A stretch of 64,000 nucleotides of DNA from an uncultured Ruminiclostridium sp. GTDB taxonomy: Bacteria > Bacillota > Clostridia > Oscillospirales > Ruminococcaceae. The position numbers and the translations under genes were made by a program. Within the stretch, counting starts at the first letter, position 1; every line of letters starts with the position of its first letter. This document shows, piece by piece, positions 49,354 to 58,488 of the stretch. The notes below the pieces were generated by a model. The model was given only the letters and a program-made list of their open reading frames with translations, was not told the origin of the DNA and did no database searches. The stretch is from contig CAKSTB010000003.1 in NCBI GenBank assembly GCA_934490165.1, forward strand, positions 62,001 through 126,000, given 5' to 3'.

Positions 49354-49572
49354 TTACTTGGCTCTCCAGGTAATTCTGCCTTTAGTCAGGTCATACGGTG
49401 ACATTTCGACTGTTACCTTATCACCGGGTAAGATACGAATAAAATTCATTCGCAGCTTGCCGCTTACATGAGCCAGTATCTTATGTCCGTTTTCAAGTTC
49501 GACCTGAAACGTTGCGTTAGGCAGCGCTTCAACGATCTTGCCGCTTACCTCGATTACATCTTCTTTAGACAA
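49354..49572 (-). CDS. infA: Translation initiation factor IF-1, TTG start
   Basis: 72 residues beginning (M)SKEDVIEVSGKIVEALPN and ending KGRITWRAK, exact family length when started at TTG 49572. The only in-frame ATG upstream would add residues unlike IF-1. GAGGAG lies about 10 bases ahead. It overlaps the KOW-protein gene by eight bases. IF-1 occupies the A-site during initiation. Confidence 0.93.
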   Translation of the reverse strand: MSKEDVIEVSGKIVEALPNATFQVELENGHKILAHVSGKLRMNFIRILPGDKVTVEMSPYDLTKGRITWRAK

Positions 49573-49849
49573 GCTTGTCACTCTCCTCGGCGATGTTGTC
49601 TGCCTCACGGTTCAGCACCGCTAATGCAGATCTTAGTTTTTTGTTTGTGATATCCGCAAGCTCTACAGCAGTCAGTGTCTTCTGTAAATGAAGCGGATTT
49701 TTCTTTTTGGGCTTTTCGACCTTGCGCAGCTTGCCGTCGGCAATATACGCAAAACCGTTTTCGACCCGTATGACCGCATAATAGCTTCCGCTGTCATGAC
49801 CCGCCATACTTTTTACAACCATACCGGCTGCAATAACCGTATTGTTCAT
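49565..49849 (-). CDS. KOW-domain RNA-binding protein (L14e-like)
   Basis: 94 residues from ATG 49849 (MNNTVIAAGMVVKSMAGHDS). A KOW-type beta barrel (about 1-50) resembles eukaryotic L14e/L27e; a charged tail follows. Such genes sit between map and infA in many Clostridia. Role unproven; ribosome association is likely from position. The longer frame from 49909 lies inside map. GGAGGGC precedes the start. Confidence 0.82.
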   Translation of the reverse strand: MNNTVIAAGMVVKSMAGHDSGSYYAVIRVENGFAYIADGKLRKVEKPKKKNPLHLQKTLTAVELADITNKKLRSALAVLNREADNIAEESDKLV

Positions 49850-49859
49850 ACGCCCTCCG

Positions 49860-50630
49860 TTATTTCTTCGGGTGGTGAAGTGAGCTTTCCGTGAGAATAA
49901 GAGGCTCACCGTTAGTTATTGCGATTGCGTGCTCAAAGTGGGCACTGTAATTACCGTTCGCCTCAACTACCGTCCATTTGTCGGGCAGTATGCGGATTTC
50001 GGCTGTAGTTTCATTTATCATAGGCTCAATGCAGATCGCCATTCCCGGTACAAGGCGCGGACCTCTGCCGGGCTTGCCGAAGTTAGGAACCTCGGGATCC
50101 TCGTGCATATCGTGTCCTATTCCGTGACCGATGAACTTGCGCACTACATAGTAGCCTCGTGATTCACAATAAGTCTGCACGGCATTTGAAATATCACCTA
50201 TGCGGTTTCCGGGAAGAGCCATCTTTATACCCTCATATAAAGCAGCCTCAGTTACCTCGAGCAGCTTTTCCGCTCTCTCGGGAACTTTGCCTACCTTGAA
50301 GGTGTAAGCGTTGTCGCCGTTGTAACCGTCGATCTCAGCGGTGACATCGACTGAAACAATGTCGCCCTCTCTGATGATCTTCTTCTTTGAAGGAATGCCG
50401 TGTATCAGCTCGGAGTTTATCGATATGCAGGCACTGCCTGTAAATCCGCCGTATCCGAGTGATGAGGGGATAGCGCCCTTTGACACGATAAAATCATGAA
50501 TGATCTTATCGAGCTCCCATGTGCTCATTCCGGGGGTTATTGCATTGCCCGCAACTATGAGAGCGTCAGCCGCTATCTGATTGGCTTTCTTCATTATTTC
50601 AATTTCTTTTGCCGATTTAACCTGAATCAT
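49860..50630 (-). CDS. map: Methionine aminopeptidase, type I
   Basis: 256 residues. Metal ligands are in SVDVTAEIDGYNGDNAYTF (two Asp), GHGIGHDMHEDP (His), IEPMI (Glu) and HFEHAIAI (Glu), the full dinuclear site. It removes the starting Met from nascent proteins. ATG overlaps the adk stop (TAATG). Confidence 0.95.
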   Translation of the reverse strand: MIQVKSAKEIEIMKKANQIAADALIVAGNAITPGMSTWELDKIIHDFIVSKGAIPSSLGYGGFTGSACISINSELIHGIPSKKKIIREGDIVSVDVTAEIDGYNGDNAYTFKVGKVPERAEKLLEVTEAALYEGIKMALPGNRIGDISNAVQTYCESRGYYVVRKFIGHGIGHDMHEDPEVPNFGKPGRGPRLVPGMAICIEPMINETTAEIRILPDKWTVVEANGNYSAHFEHAIAITNGEPLILTESSLHHPKK

Positions 50631-51265
50631 TACTTTGCCTCAACTGCCGCAAGGGTGAGCTTGGAAGTTTCTGCGATCTCTTCCTGACCCTGTACGGTTA
50701 TAAGCTTGCCCTTTCTCATGTAGTAATCCTTGAGAGGTGCAGTCTTTTCATAATAGGTTTTCAGTCTTGCGACTACTGTTTCGGGCTTGTCGTCGATACG
50801 CTGAACTACGTTAGCGCCGCAAAGATTGCATTTACCCTCTACCTTTGTAGGCTTGAAGTCTACATGGTAAGAAGCGCCGCAGCCTTCGCAAACTCTTCTG
50901 CCCGAAAGTCTTGCGATTATCTTCTCATCGGGAACAGAGATCTCAATGACCTTGTCGATCTCAACGCCCATAGCGTCAAGAGCCTCAGCCTGAGCAACTG
51001 TTCTCGGGAAACCGTCAAGAATAAAACCGTTCTTTGCATCATCCTGTGCGATTCTGTCCTTTAAGATGCCGATAACGACTTCATCGGGAACGAGATCGCC
51101 TCTGTCCATACACTCTTTTGCTGCAAGACCGGCGGGTGTGCCGTTCTTTACAGCTTCTCTGAGCATATTTCCTGTTGATATAGCGGGTATACCAAGCTTT
51201 TCGCAGACTACCTCTGCCTGTGTTCCTTTACCTGCGCCGGGTGCGCCTAAGAAAATAAGATTCAT
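50630..51265 (-). CDS. adk: Adenylate kinase with zinc-binding lid
   Basis: 211 residues. P-loop GAPGAGKGT at 7-15, and a LID with CEGCGASYH and CNLCG, so zinc-binding as in most Gram-positive bacteria. Makes ADP from AMP and ATP. 15 bases after secY. Confidence 0.97.
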   Translation of the reverse strand: MNLIFLGAPGAGKGTQAEVVCEKLGIPAISTGNMLREAVKNGTPAGLAAKECMDRGDLVPDEVVIGILKDRIAQDDAKNGFILDGFPRTVAQAEALDAMGVEIDKVIEISVPDEKIIARLSGRRVCEGCGASYHVDFKPTKVEGKCNLCGANVVQRIDDKPETVVARLKTYYEKTAPLKDYYMRKGKLITVQGQEEIAETSKLTLAAVEAK

Positions 51266-51280
51266 ATTAGTTCCTTTCTC

Positions 51281-52594
51281 TTATTCGAGGAAGCCCTTAT
51301 GATGACGCATCATCATCTGGCTTTCGAGTGCACGGACTGTTTCAAGAGCAACGCCTACAACGATGAGTATTGTTGTACCACCGAGTGAAAGGCCTGTAAT
51401 GCCTGTGAGGTTCTGGAATATAATAGGGAATATTGCGATGATACCAAGGAATATTGCACCTACCAGAGTAACCTTTGAAAGCGAGTTGTGGATGAAATCC
51501 GATGTGGGCTTGCCCGGACGATAACCGGGGATAGCACCGTTGTTCTTCTTAAGATCATTGGCTATCTGTACAGGATTATACTGCATTGCAATATAGAAGT
51601 AGTTGAAGCCGATGATAAGGAAGAAGTAAACTATTGCATAGACCACGTTGTTCGTGCTGAACAGACCTATAAAGCTGCTCCAGAAGCCGTGGCCGGAAGT
51701 TGCTGTTACACCGAAGAAATAACCGATCGTTGCGGGCAGTGACATGATAGACATTGCAAAGATGATAGGCATAACGCCTGCCATTGCAACCTTTATCGGG
51801 ATGTGGTTTGTCTGACCGCCGTACATCTTTCTGCCGACTACTCTCTTCGCATACTGGACGGGAATACGTCTTTCTGCGTTTGTCATAAGGATTACGAATG
51901 CAATCATTAAAACATAAATAACGAGGATCAGCGGAACGAAGAACCAGTTCTGCGGAGCAACCGAGATCTGATTGATAAGGTTGATTATCATATCAGGAAC
52001 TCGTGATATGATACCTGCGAACAGTATCATTGAAATACCGTTGCCGATACCCTTCTGAGTGATCTGATCACCCAGCCATATAATAAGCGATGCACCTGCT
52101 ACAAAGCACGCTACGATCGTTATCGCCGCGAGCACTCCGTCAAAACCTTCTGTGTAAAGAACAGCACTCTTATGTGTTGTTTCGTTTACGGTGTTGCGAA
52201 GTCCGATGTAGAATGCTATCGCCTGGAATAATCCAATGCCCAAAGCTACATACTTCGTTATCTTGTTTATCTTCTTACGTCCCTCTTCGCCTTCCTTGCT
52301 CAGGCGCTCCAGTGCGGGGATCGCAACCGTGAGCAGCTGAACTATAATGGAGGCGTTGATGTACGGTGTGATCGACATAGCAAACAGCGTACCGTTGCTG
52401 AGCGATCCACCCGTCATAACGTCGAGATAATTAAGTATCGTTCCTTCGCCCATCATCTGTTTGATAGTTGAGGGCTCAAGGAAGGGAACGAAGATTGCCG
52501 CGCCGAAGCGGAATATAACTATTATGAGCAATGTAAATAAAATCTTTTTGCGAAGTGCGGGGTCTGCCCACGCGTTTCTAAAGACTTGAAACAT
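51281..52594 (-). CDS. secY: Preprotein translocase subunit SecY
   Basis: 437 residues and ten membrane helices. FVPFLEPSTIKQM, the plug region, and TNAERRIPVQYAKRVVG on the cytoplasmic loop, are typical. Forms the protein-conducting channel with SecE and SecG. ATG overlaps the rplO stop. Confidence 0.97.
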   Translation of the reverse strand: MFQVFRNAWADPALRKKILFTLLIIVIFRFGAAIFVPFLEPSTIKQMMGEGTILNYLDVMTGGSLSNGTLFAMSITPYINASIIVQLLTVAIPALERLSKEGEEGRKKINKITKYVALGIGLFQAIAFYIGLRNTVNETTHKSAVLYTEGFDGVLAAITIVACFVAGASLIIWLGDQITQKGIGNGISMILFAGIISRVPDMIINLINQISVAPQNWFFVPLILVIYVLMIAFVILMTNAERRIPVQYAKRVVGRKMYGGQTNHIPIKVAMAGVMPIIFAMSIMSLPATIGYFFGVTATSGHGFWSSFIGLFSTNNVVYAIVYFFLIIGFNYFYIAMQYNPVQIANDLKKNNGAIPGYRPGKPTSDFIHNSLSKVTLVGAIFLGIIAIFPIIFQNLTGITGLSLGGTTILIVVGVALETVRALESQMMMRHHKGFLE

Positions 52595-53037
52595 TACTCT
52601 ACCTCAGCCTTTCCGCCGGCACTTTCGATCTTAGCCTTAGCTGATTCAGAGAACTTAGCAGCCTTAACTGTAAAGCTCTTAGTGATTTCACCGTTGCCAA
52701 GTACCTTAACGCCGTCAAGAACCTTAGTTACAAGACCTGCTTCGATAAGAGCATCTGTATCGATAACAGCACCGCTCTCAAAGCGAGCTTCGAGGTCGGC
52801 TACGTTTACAACAGTGTATTCTGTAGCAAAGATATTGTTAAAGCCTCTCTTAGGCATACGTCTTGCAAGTGATGTCTGACCACCTTCAAATCCGGGTCTT
52901 ACACCGCCGCCTGAACGTGCCCACTGACCCTTGTGACCTTTACCGGCTGTCTTACCGTGACCGGAACCGTGTCCGCGTCCGATACGCTTAACTTCCTTTG
53001 TTGCACCTGCTGCAGGGTATAATTCGTGTAGCTTCAA
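52594..53037 (-). CDS. rplO: 50S ribosomal protein L15
   Basis: 147 residues. GRGHGSGHGKTAGKGHKGQ is the basic Gly-rich RNA-binding start. Early assembly protein of the 50S. 56 bases after rpmD; translationally coupled to secY. Confidence 0.97.
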   Translation of the reverse strand: MKLHELYPAAGATKEVKRIGRGHGSGHGKTAGKGHKGQWARSGGGVRPGFEGGQTSLARRMPKRGFNNIFATEYTVVNVADLEARFESGAVIDTDALIEAGLVTKVLDGVKVLGNGEITKSFTVKAAKFSESAKAKIESAGGKAEVE

Positions 53038-53093
53038 TTGTTACACCTCCTATTTGTTAATGTGCTTATTTAACCTCTATAAGGTGTAAGGAA

Positions 53094-53270
53094 TTATTCC
53101 TCAGTAACCTCAACTAAATAAGAAATTTCTTTTATCTTGCCTCTTGTTGCTGCATTGTCGGGCTGAACTGTCTCTGCGCCGATCTTGCGAAGTCCGAGAG
53201 AGGCTGCTGTTGCGATGTGGCTGTCCTTACGTCCAACCAGTGATTTAACCAGCTTGATTTTTAAAGCCAT
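53094..53270 (-). CDS. rpmD: 50S ribosomal protein L30
   Basis: 58 residues: MALKIKLVKSLVGRKDSHIA at the start and ISYLVEVTEE at the end, the typical short bacterial L30. Located between rpsE and rplO as in all spc operons. Confidence 0.95.
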   Translation of the reverse strand: MALKIKLVKSLVGRKDSHIATAASLGLRKIGAETVQPDNAATRGKIKEISYLVEVTEE

Positions 53271-53302
53271 TTCGGTTTCCGTCCTTTCTGCAAAGTAAAA
53301 GC

Positions 53303-53803
53303 TTAACCTAAGATCTCTTTTACAGACTTGCCTCTGAGCTCAGCTACCTGCTGTGCATCTCTGAGAGCTGTAAGACCTGCCATTGTAGCTCTTACTACGT
53401 TGCAGGGGTTGTTAGAACGAAGTGACTTAGTACGAATGTTCTTGATACCTGCCATTTCTACGACAGCACGAACGGGGCCGCCTGCGATAACGCCGGTACC
53501 TTCGGGAGCGGGCTTCATAAGAACAGCGCCTGCGCCGAATTTTCCTACTATTTCATGAGGGATCGTTGTACCCTTTAATGAGATCTTAACGAGGTTCTTC
53601 TTAGCGTCCTCAAGGCCCTTACGGATAGCGTCGGGAACTTCGTTCGACTTACCCATACCAAAGCCTACGACACCGTTGCCGTCACCAACAACAACCAGTG
53701 CGGAAAACTTCATTATACGTCCGCCCTTAACAGTCTTGGATACACGGTTCAGAGCAACAACCTTTTCGGAAAGCTCATAATTGCTTGCATCTAAAAGTGC
53801 CAA
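53303..53803 (-). CDS. rpsE: 30S ribosomal protein S5
   Basis: 166 residues. Double-stranded RNA-binding part with VVALNRVSKTVKGGRIMKFS, and VVGDGNGVVGFGMGK; the C-terminal fold has AGGPVRAVVEMAGI. It acts in decoding accuracy. 53 bases after rplR. Confidence 0.97.
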   Translation of the reverse strand: MALLDASNYELSEKVVALNRVSKTVKGGRIMKFSALVVVGDGNGVVGFGMGKSNEVPDAIRKGLEDAKKNLVKISLKGTTIPHEIVGKFGAGAVLMKPAPEGTGVIAGGPVRAVVEMAGIKNIRTKSLRSNNPCNVVRATMAGLTALRDAQQVAELRGKSVKEILG

Positions 53804-53856
53804 ATTCTTGTCCTCCTGTTTTTATTGCGGGTTTCAGTTAACCCTTACCTTACTGA

Positions 53857-54216
53857 TTAGAAGTTGAGTCCGCCTTCACGAGCGCCATCTGCGAGTGCAG
53901 CAACTCTGCCGTGGTATACATAACCTGAACGGTCAAATACTACATCGCTGATACCTGCTGCCTTTGCCTTTTCTGCAAGAGCAAGACCAACCTTCTTAGC
54001 TGCCTCTGCGTTGCCGCCGAAGCCTTCAAAGCTCTTCTCCATTGTAGATGCACTGCAAAGGGTCTTGCCTGCTTCATCATCAATGATCTGAGCGTAAATG
54101 TGCTTAGCAGAACGGAAAACGCTGAGACGAGGGCAAGCTGCAGTACCGCTGATCTTAGCACGGATACGCTTGCGACGCTTGATTCTGCTCTTCTTGCTGT
54201 CTATTACTTTAACCAT
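53857..54216 (-). CDS. rplR: 50S ribosomal protein L18
   Basis: 119 residues, binds 5S rRNA. RIKRRKRIRAKISGTAACPR and RSGYVYHGRVAALADGAREG are the family blocks. 20 bases after rplF. Confidence 0.97.
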   Translation of the reverse strand: MVKVIDSKKSRIKRRKRIRAKISGTAACPRLSVFRSAKHIYAQIIDDEAGKTLCSASTMEKSFEGFGGNAEAAKKVGLALAEKAKAAGISDVVFDRSGYVYHGRVAALADGAREGGLNF

Positions 54217-54236
54217 TATTTTTCACCCCTTGCGGT

Positions 54237-54782
54237 TTATTTCTTACCCTTACCTGCTTTACCTTCCTTGCGGCGGATCGTTTCATCGGTATACTTGATA
54301 CCCTTGCCCTTATAAGGCTCGGGAGGACGCTTGCCTCTTACTTCAGCAGCAAACTGACCAACCTTCTGCTTATCAATACCTGTGATAATGATCTTGTTAG
54401 GTGCGGGTGACTCTATCTTGATGTCTTCTGTATCGGATACGATTACCTGATGTGAGTAACCGAGATTCATTATAAGATCCTTACCCTGCTTCTGTACACG
54501 GTAACCGACACCGTTTACGTCAAGCTCCTTCTTGAAGCCGTTTGTAACGCCTTCGATCATGTTGTGGATAAGTGTTCTTGTAAGACCGTGAAGTGCACGG
54601 TTTTCCTTTTCGTCGTCAGGACGTGTAACGGTAACAAAACCGCCGTCAACTGCGATCGACATAGAGGGCTTGAACTCCTTTGTGAGTGTGCCCTTAGGAC
54701 CCTTTACTGTAACTGTAGAACCGTCTACTTTAACTTCGACGCCGGCAGGAACAGCTATAGGGTGCTTACCTATTCTTGACAT
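54237..54782 (-). CDS. rplF: 50S ribosomal protein L6
   Basis: 181 residues, two tandem alpha/beta domains; MSRIGKHPIAVPAGVEV at the start and the conserved RGKRPPEPYKGKGIKY near the end. Lies by the stalk base and sarcin-ricin loop. 16 bases after rpsH. Confidence 0.97.
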   Translation of the reverse strand: MSRIGKHPIAVPAGVEVKVDGSTVTVKGPKGTLTKEFKPSMSIAVDGGFVTVTRPDDEKENRALHGLTRTLIHNMIEGVTNGFKKELDVNGVGYRVQKQGKDLIMNLGYSHQVIVSDTEDIKIESPAPNKIIITGIDKQKVGQFAAEVRGKRPPEPYKGKGIKYTDETIRRKEGKAGKGKK

Positions 54783-54798
54783 ATCTGTTCCTCCTTAA

Positions 54799-55197
54799 TT
54801 ACCAAACGAAAGCGAGCACTTCGCCGCCAACGTTGTTCTTGCGTGCTTCTCTGTCTGTCATAATACCCTTTGAGGTAGACACGATTGCAATTCCTAAGCC
54901 CTTCATAACCTTGGGCATATCCTTGCTGTTTGAGTAAATTCTAAGTCCGGGCTTGCTTACACGGCGTAAACCTGTAATGACCTGCGACTTGTTCTCAGTA
55001 TACTTTAAGGTGATTCTGATAACGCCCTGCTTGTCGTCATCTATCACTCTGAAACTCTTAATGTAACCCTCATCAACGAGTATCTGCGCGATCTGCTTCT
55101 TCATGTTAGAAGCGGGCACATCAACTGTAGGATGCTTTGCAGAGTTAGCATTACGAATTCTTGTCAGCATATCTGCGATAGTATCGGTGATCTGCAT
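54799..55197 (-). CDS. rpsH: 30S ribosomal protein S8
   Basis: 132 residues. DTIADMLTRIRNANSAKH and the end KGIMTDREARKNNVGGEVLA are signatures. Binds central 16S helices. In E. coli the spc operon is repressed by S8; no matching site could be judged here. Confidence 0.97.
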   Translation of the reverse strand: MQITDTIADMLTRIRNANSAKHPTVDVPASNMKKQIAQILVDEGYIKSFRVIDDDKQGVIRITLKYTENKSQVITGLRRVSKPGLRIYSNSKDMPKVMKGLGIAIVSTSKGIMTDREARKNNVGGEVLAFVW

Positions 55198-55230
55198 TAC
55201 TTACTTCCTCCTTGAAAATTTGTTCTTAAA

Positions 55231-55416
55231 TTACCAGCTGGATTTCTTTACGCCGGGGATCTGTCCTTTATAAGCAAGCTCTCTGAAGCAGATTCTGCAG
55301 ATGCCGAACTTACGCATATAAGCGTGAGGTCTGCCGCAGATCTTGCATCTGTTGTAAGAACGTGTAGAAAACTTTGCAGGACGCTGCTGTTTAGCAATCA
55401 TTGACTTCTTTGCCAT
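55231..55416 (-). CDS. rpsZ: 30S ribosomal protein S14, zinc type
   Basis: 61 residues with CKICGRPH and CRICFRELA, the zinc-binding short form of S14. The presence of zinc forms of L31, L36 and S14 suggests no zinc-sparing in these primary copies. Confidence 0.95.
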   Translation of the reverse strand: MAKKSMIAKQQRPAKFSTRSYNRCKICGRPHAYMRKFGICRICFRELAYKGQIPGVKKSSW

Positions 55417-55440
55417 AGTTGATAGTTTCCTTTCTTTGTC

Positions 55441-55980
55441 TTACTTAGCGAACGGAGCACCCATAAGTGTGAGGAGCTCTCTTGCTTCTTCGTCAGTCTT
55501 AGCTGTTGTTACAAAGTTGATATCCATACCGCGAACCTTGTCGATCTTGTCGTACTCGATCTCGGGGAATATCAGCTGTTCCTTGATACCTGTAGAGTAG
55601 TTACCTCTGCCGTCGAATGAGTTGGGGTTGATACCTCTGAAGTCACGTACACGGGGGAGAGCTACGTTGAAGAATCTGTCGAGGAACTCGTACATTCTTT
55701 CATCTCTCAGTGTAACCTTGACACCGATTACCATTCCTTCTCTGAGCTTGAAGTTAGCTACTGACTTCTTAGCACGGCAAACAACGGGCTTCTGACCTGT
55801 GATCTGCATAAGGTCGCTCATGATAGCGTCTACTACCTTAGCGTTTTCCTTCGCTTCGCCGCAGCCGACATTGATTATGATCTTGTCGAGCTTGGGAACC
55901 TGCATTGTGCTTTTGTAACCGAACTTCTTGAAAAGAGCAGGAGCAACTGTTTCTCTGTAATATGCTTTCATTCTTGTCAT
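55441..55980 (-). CDS. rplE: 50S ribosomal protein L5
   Basis: 179 residues, binds 5S rRNA and contacts P-site tRNA. INVGCGEAKENAKVVDAI and REGMVIGVKVTLR are conserved. Next is the S14 gene at 24 bases; upstream gap to rplX is 77. Confidence 0.97.
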   Translation of the reverse strand: MTRMKAYYRETVAPALFKKFGYKSTMQVPKLDKIIINVGCGEAKENAKVVDAIMSDLMQITGQKPVVCRAKKSVANFKLREGMVIGVKVTLRDERMYEFLDRFFNVALPRVRDFRGINPNSFDGRGNYSTGIKEQLIFPEIEYDKIDKVRGMDINFVTTAKTDEEARELLTLMGAPFAK

Positions 55981-56057
55981 ATCGTTTATTTCTCCTTTAG
56001 CGACAGCAGCCGGAAGTTACTTTATCCGACCTCTCTGCCGTAATTCGGGGCGTCTGA

Positions 56058-56372
56058 TTAAAGCTCAGCGCCGCAGTGCTTGCAAACTCTTACCTTCTTG
56101 TCGCCCTCAACCTTGTGACCTACTCTTGTAGGCTTGTTGCACTTGGGGCATACAGGCATTACCTTGCACGCATAGATAGGAGCTTCAGCCTTTACAAGAC
56201 TGCCCTGTTCTCCCTGTCTTCTGGGCTTAACGTGCTTTGTTACGAGGTTTCTGCCTTCAACGATAACCTTCTTTTCCTTGGGAGATACTTCAAGTACCTT
56301 GCCCTGCTTGCCCTTGTCTTTGCCGGACATGATCTGAACGTTATCGCCTGTCTTGATGTGTAATGTGTTCAT
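56058..56372 (-). CDS. rplX: 50S ribosomal protein L24
   Basis: 104 residues. KOW motif in TGDNVQIMSGKDKGKQGKVL. The C-terminal CPKCNKPTRVG...CKHCG holds two Cys pairs, a zinc-ribbon-like tail seen in many Gram-positive L24 proteins. Assembly initiator of the 50S. 14 bases after rplN. Confidence 0.97.
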   Translation of the reverse strand: MNTLHIKTGDNVQIMSGKDKGKQGKVLEVSPKEKKVIVEGRNLVTKHVKPRRQGEQGSLVKAEAPIYACKVMPVCPKCNKPTRVGHKVEGDKKVRVCKHCGAEL

Positions 56373-56386
56373 TTACGACCTCCGGA

Positions 56387-56755
56387 TTATAATACTTCGG
56401 GAGCAAGTGAAAGGATCTTCATATAGTCCTTGTCACGCAGCTCTCTGGCTACGGGCCCAAAAATACGTGTACCTCTGGGGTTCTTATCTTCCTTTATTAT
56501 AACGGCTGCGTTTTCATCAAAACGGATGTATGTTCCGTCATCACGTCTGATGCCTGTTGCTGAACGAACGATAACTGCCTTGACAACATCGCCCTTCTTA
56601 ACAGTTCCGCCGGGGCTTGCTTTCTTTACGGAAGCAACTACTACGTCACCGATGTTAGCGTACTTTCTGCGTGTACCGCCGAGTACTCTGATGCACATAA
56701 GCTCTTTAGCGCCCGTGTTATCCGCAACCTTCATGCGTGTCTGCATCTGAATCAT
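56387..56755 (-). CDS. rplN: 50S ribosomal protein L14
   Basis: 122 residues. MIQMQTRMKVADNTGAKELM and RGTRIFGPVARELRDKDYMK are family marks. At the subunit interface near L19. 37 bases after rpsQ. Confidence 0.97.
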   Translation of the reverse strand: MIQMQTRMKVADNTGAKELMCIRVLGGTRRKYANIGDVVVASVKKASPGGTVKKGDVVKAVIVRSATGIRRDDGTYIRFDENAAVIIKEDKNPRGTRIFGPVARELRDKDYMKILSLAPEVL

Positions 56756-56792
56756 GGATTTATTCTCCTTCCGATAAATTTAAAGTAATAAA

Positions 56793-57050
56793 TTACTTAG
56801 CCTTTTCGATGATGTTTACTAAACGCCATCTCTTATCCTTGGAAAGGGGTCTGGTCTCCATAATCTCAACCTTGTCGCCGATTCCGCAGGAGTTGTTCTC
56901 GTCATGCGCCTTAAGCTTGATTGTACGCTTAATGATCTTCTTGTAGAGGGGGTGGCGGACATTGTCCTTGATTGCTACTACGATAGTCTTGTCCATCTTA
57001 TCGCTTACAACCATACCTACTCTGGTCTTTCTTAAATTTCTTTCGCTCAA
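56793..57050 (-). CDS. rpsQ: 30S ribosomal protein S17, TTG start
   Basis: 85 residues beginning (M)SERNLRKTRVGMVVSDKMDK. The start at TTG 57050 is favoured because GAGGAGG lies eight bases ahead and the length then matches the family; the upstream frame overlaps rpmC and lacks homology. OB-fold protein of the 30S body. Confidence 0.93.
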   Translation of the reverse strand: MSERNLRKTRVGMVVSDKMDKTIVVAIKDNVRHPLYKKIIKRTIKLKAHDENNSCGIGDKVEIMETRPLSKDKRWRLVNIIEKAK

Positions 57051-57069
57051 AGTAAAGTCCTCCTCTCTC

Positions 57070-57273
57070 TTACTTGTTGTCAGCTGCCAGCTCACGCTCA
57101 CGCTGAACTGTCTTGACAATTGCTATTTCCTTCTTAACAGCGCCGATTCTCGTAGGATTGTCGAGCTTGTTAACGGCGAGCTGGAAACGGAGGTTGAATA
57201 ATTCCTGCTTAAGCTCTACGAGCTTCTTGTCGAGCTCCATTTCAGATAACTCTCTGATTTCTTTAACCTTCAT
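57070..57273 (-). CDS. rpmC: 50S ribosomal protein L29
   Basis: 67 residues, helical hairpin: MKVKEIRELSEMELDKKLVE and LKQELFNLRFQLAVNKLDNP. Sits by the tunnel exit, near the SRP and trigger-factor site. ATG overlaps the rplP stop. Confidence 0.97.
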   Translation of the reverse strand: MKVKEIRELSEMELDKKLVELKQELFNLRFQLAVNKLDNPTRIGAVKKEIAIVKTVQRERELAADNK

Positions 57274-57695
57274 TACTGCTCACCTCCTGTTTCCTTAGTT
57301 ACGAACTTGCACTTGATGGGAAGCTTGTGCATAGCAAGACGCATAGCTTCTCTTGCAGTTTCTTCGGGAACGCCTGCGATCTCGAACATTACACGGCCGG
57401 GCTTAACAACGGCTACCCAGTACTCAGGTGAACCTTTACCTGAACCCATTCGGGTCTCGGCGGGCTTCTCTGTGATGGGCTTGTCGGGGAATATCTTTAT
57501 CCAAACCTGACCGCCACGCTTGATGTAACGTGTCATAGCAATACGGGCAGCTTCGATCTGATTTGATGTGATCCAAGCGGGCTCAAGTGCCTGTAAACCG
57601 TATTCGCCGTGGCTGACTACATTACCACGTGTTGCTTTACCGGTCATACGACCTCTCTGTACTCTTCTGTACTTTACTCTCTTCGGAAGCAGCAT
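57273..57695 (-). CDS. rplP: 50S ribosomal protein L16
   Basis: 140 residues. MLLPKRVKYRRVQRGRMTGK, MGSGKGSPEYWVAVVKPGR and the C-terminal KLPIKCKFV are conserved. Needed for the A-site side of the 50S. ATG overlaps the rpsC stop. Confidence 0.97.
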   Translation of the reverse strand: MLLPKRVKYRRVQRGRMTGKATRGNVVSHGEYGLQALEPAWITSNQIEAARIAMTRYIKRGGQVWIKIFPDKPITEKPAETRMGSGKGSPEYWVAVVKPGRVMFEIAGVPEETAREAMRLAMHKLPIKCKFVTKETGGEQ

Positions 57696-58477
57696 TAGTC
57701 GTTACCTCCCTCTTTTTTCTCAACTCTGGGTCTGCGTGATCTGCTGTCGTTGTTTCTGCGACGGGGCTTTTCTGTTGTTCTCTGTGCGGGGATCTCGCCC
57801 TTGAGAACTTCGCCCTTGTAGATCCAGACCTTAACACCGATAACGCCGTAAGTCGTGTTAGCTCTTGCAACGCCGTAATCAATGTCTGCTCTTAATGTCT
57901 GTAAGGGGATCGTGCCTTCGTGGTAATTCTCGCTTCTTGCGATCTCGGCACCGCCAAGACGGCCGCTTACCATTGTCTTGATACCCTTTGCACCTGACTT
58001 CATTGTTCTGCCGATGCAGCTCTTCATAGCTCTTCTGAACGATACACGCTGCTCTAACTGCATTGCGATGTTCTCTGCTACGAGCTTAGCATTCATATCG
58101 GGGTTCTTAACCTCAACGATATTTAAGTTAACGTCCTTGCCGCCTGCGATCTTTGAAACTTCAGCGCGAAGCTTCTCGATCTCTGCGCCCTTAGCACCGA
58201 TAAGCATACCGGGCTTTGCGGTAAGAATGTGAATCTTGATCTTGTTGTCTGATGAACGCTCAATCTCAACCTGAGCAATACCTGCTGCTCTTGAAAGCTG
58301 CTGGTCGGACTTTTCGCCGTTTGCTCTTGTGAGCATTCTCTTGTTCATGATATAGTCACGGATTTTGTAGTCTTCAACGAGTGTATCGCCAAAAGTTGCC
58401 TTGCCGGCAAACCAACGGGAATCCCAATCTTTGATAACTCCGACTCTGAGACCGTGCGGATTAACTTTCTGTCCCAT
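57695..58477 (-). CDS. rpsC: 30S ribosomal protein S3
   Basis: 260 residues, somewhat long because of a basic tail (about 220-260). KH domain with PGMLIGAKGAEIEKL near residues 70-90; GQKVNPHGLRVGVIKDWDSR opens it. At the mRNA entry site. 11 bases after rplV. Confidence 0.97.
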   Translation of the reverse strand: MGQKVNPHGLRVGVIKDWDSRWFAGKATFGDTLVEDYKIRDYIMNKRMLTRANGEKSDQQLSRAAGIAQVEIERSSDNKIKIHILTAKPGMLIGAKGAEIEKLRAEVSKIAGGKDVNLNIVEVKNPDMNAKLVAENIAMQLEQRVSFRRAMKSCIGRTMKSGAKGIKTMVSGRLGGAEIARSENYHEGTIPLQTLRADIDYGVARANTTYGVIGVKVWIYKGEVLKGEIPAQRTTEKPRRRNNDSRSRRPRVEKKEGGND

Positions 58478-58488
58478 TGTACTCCTCC

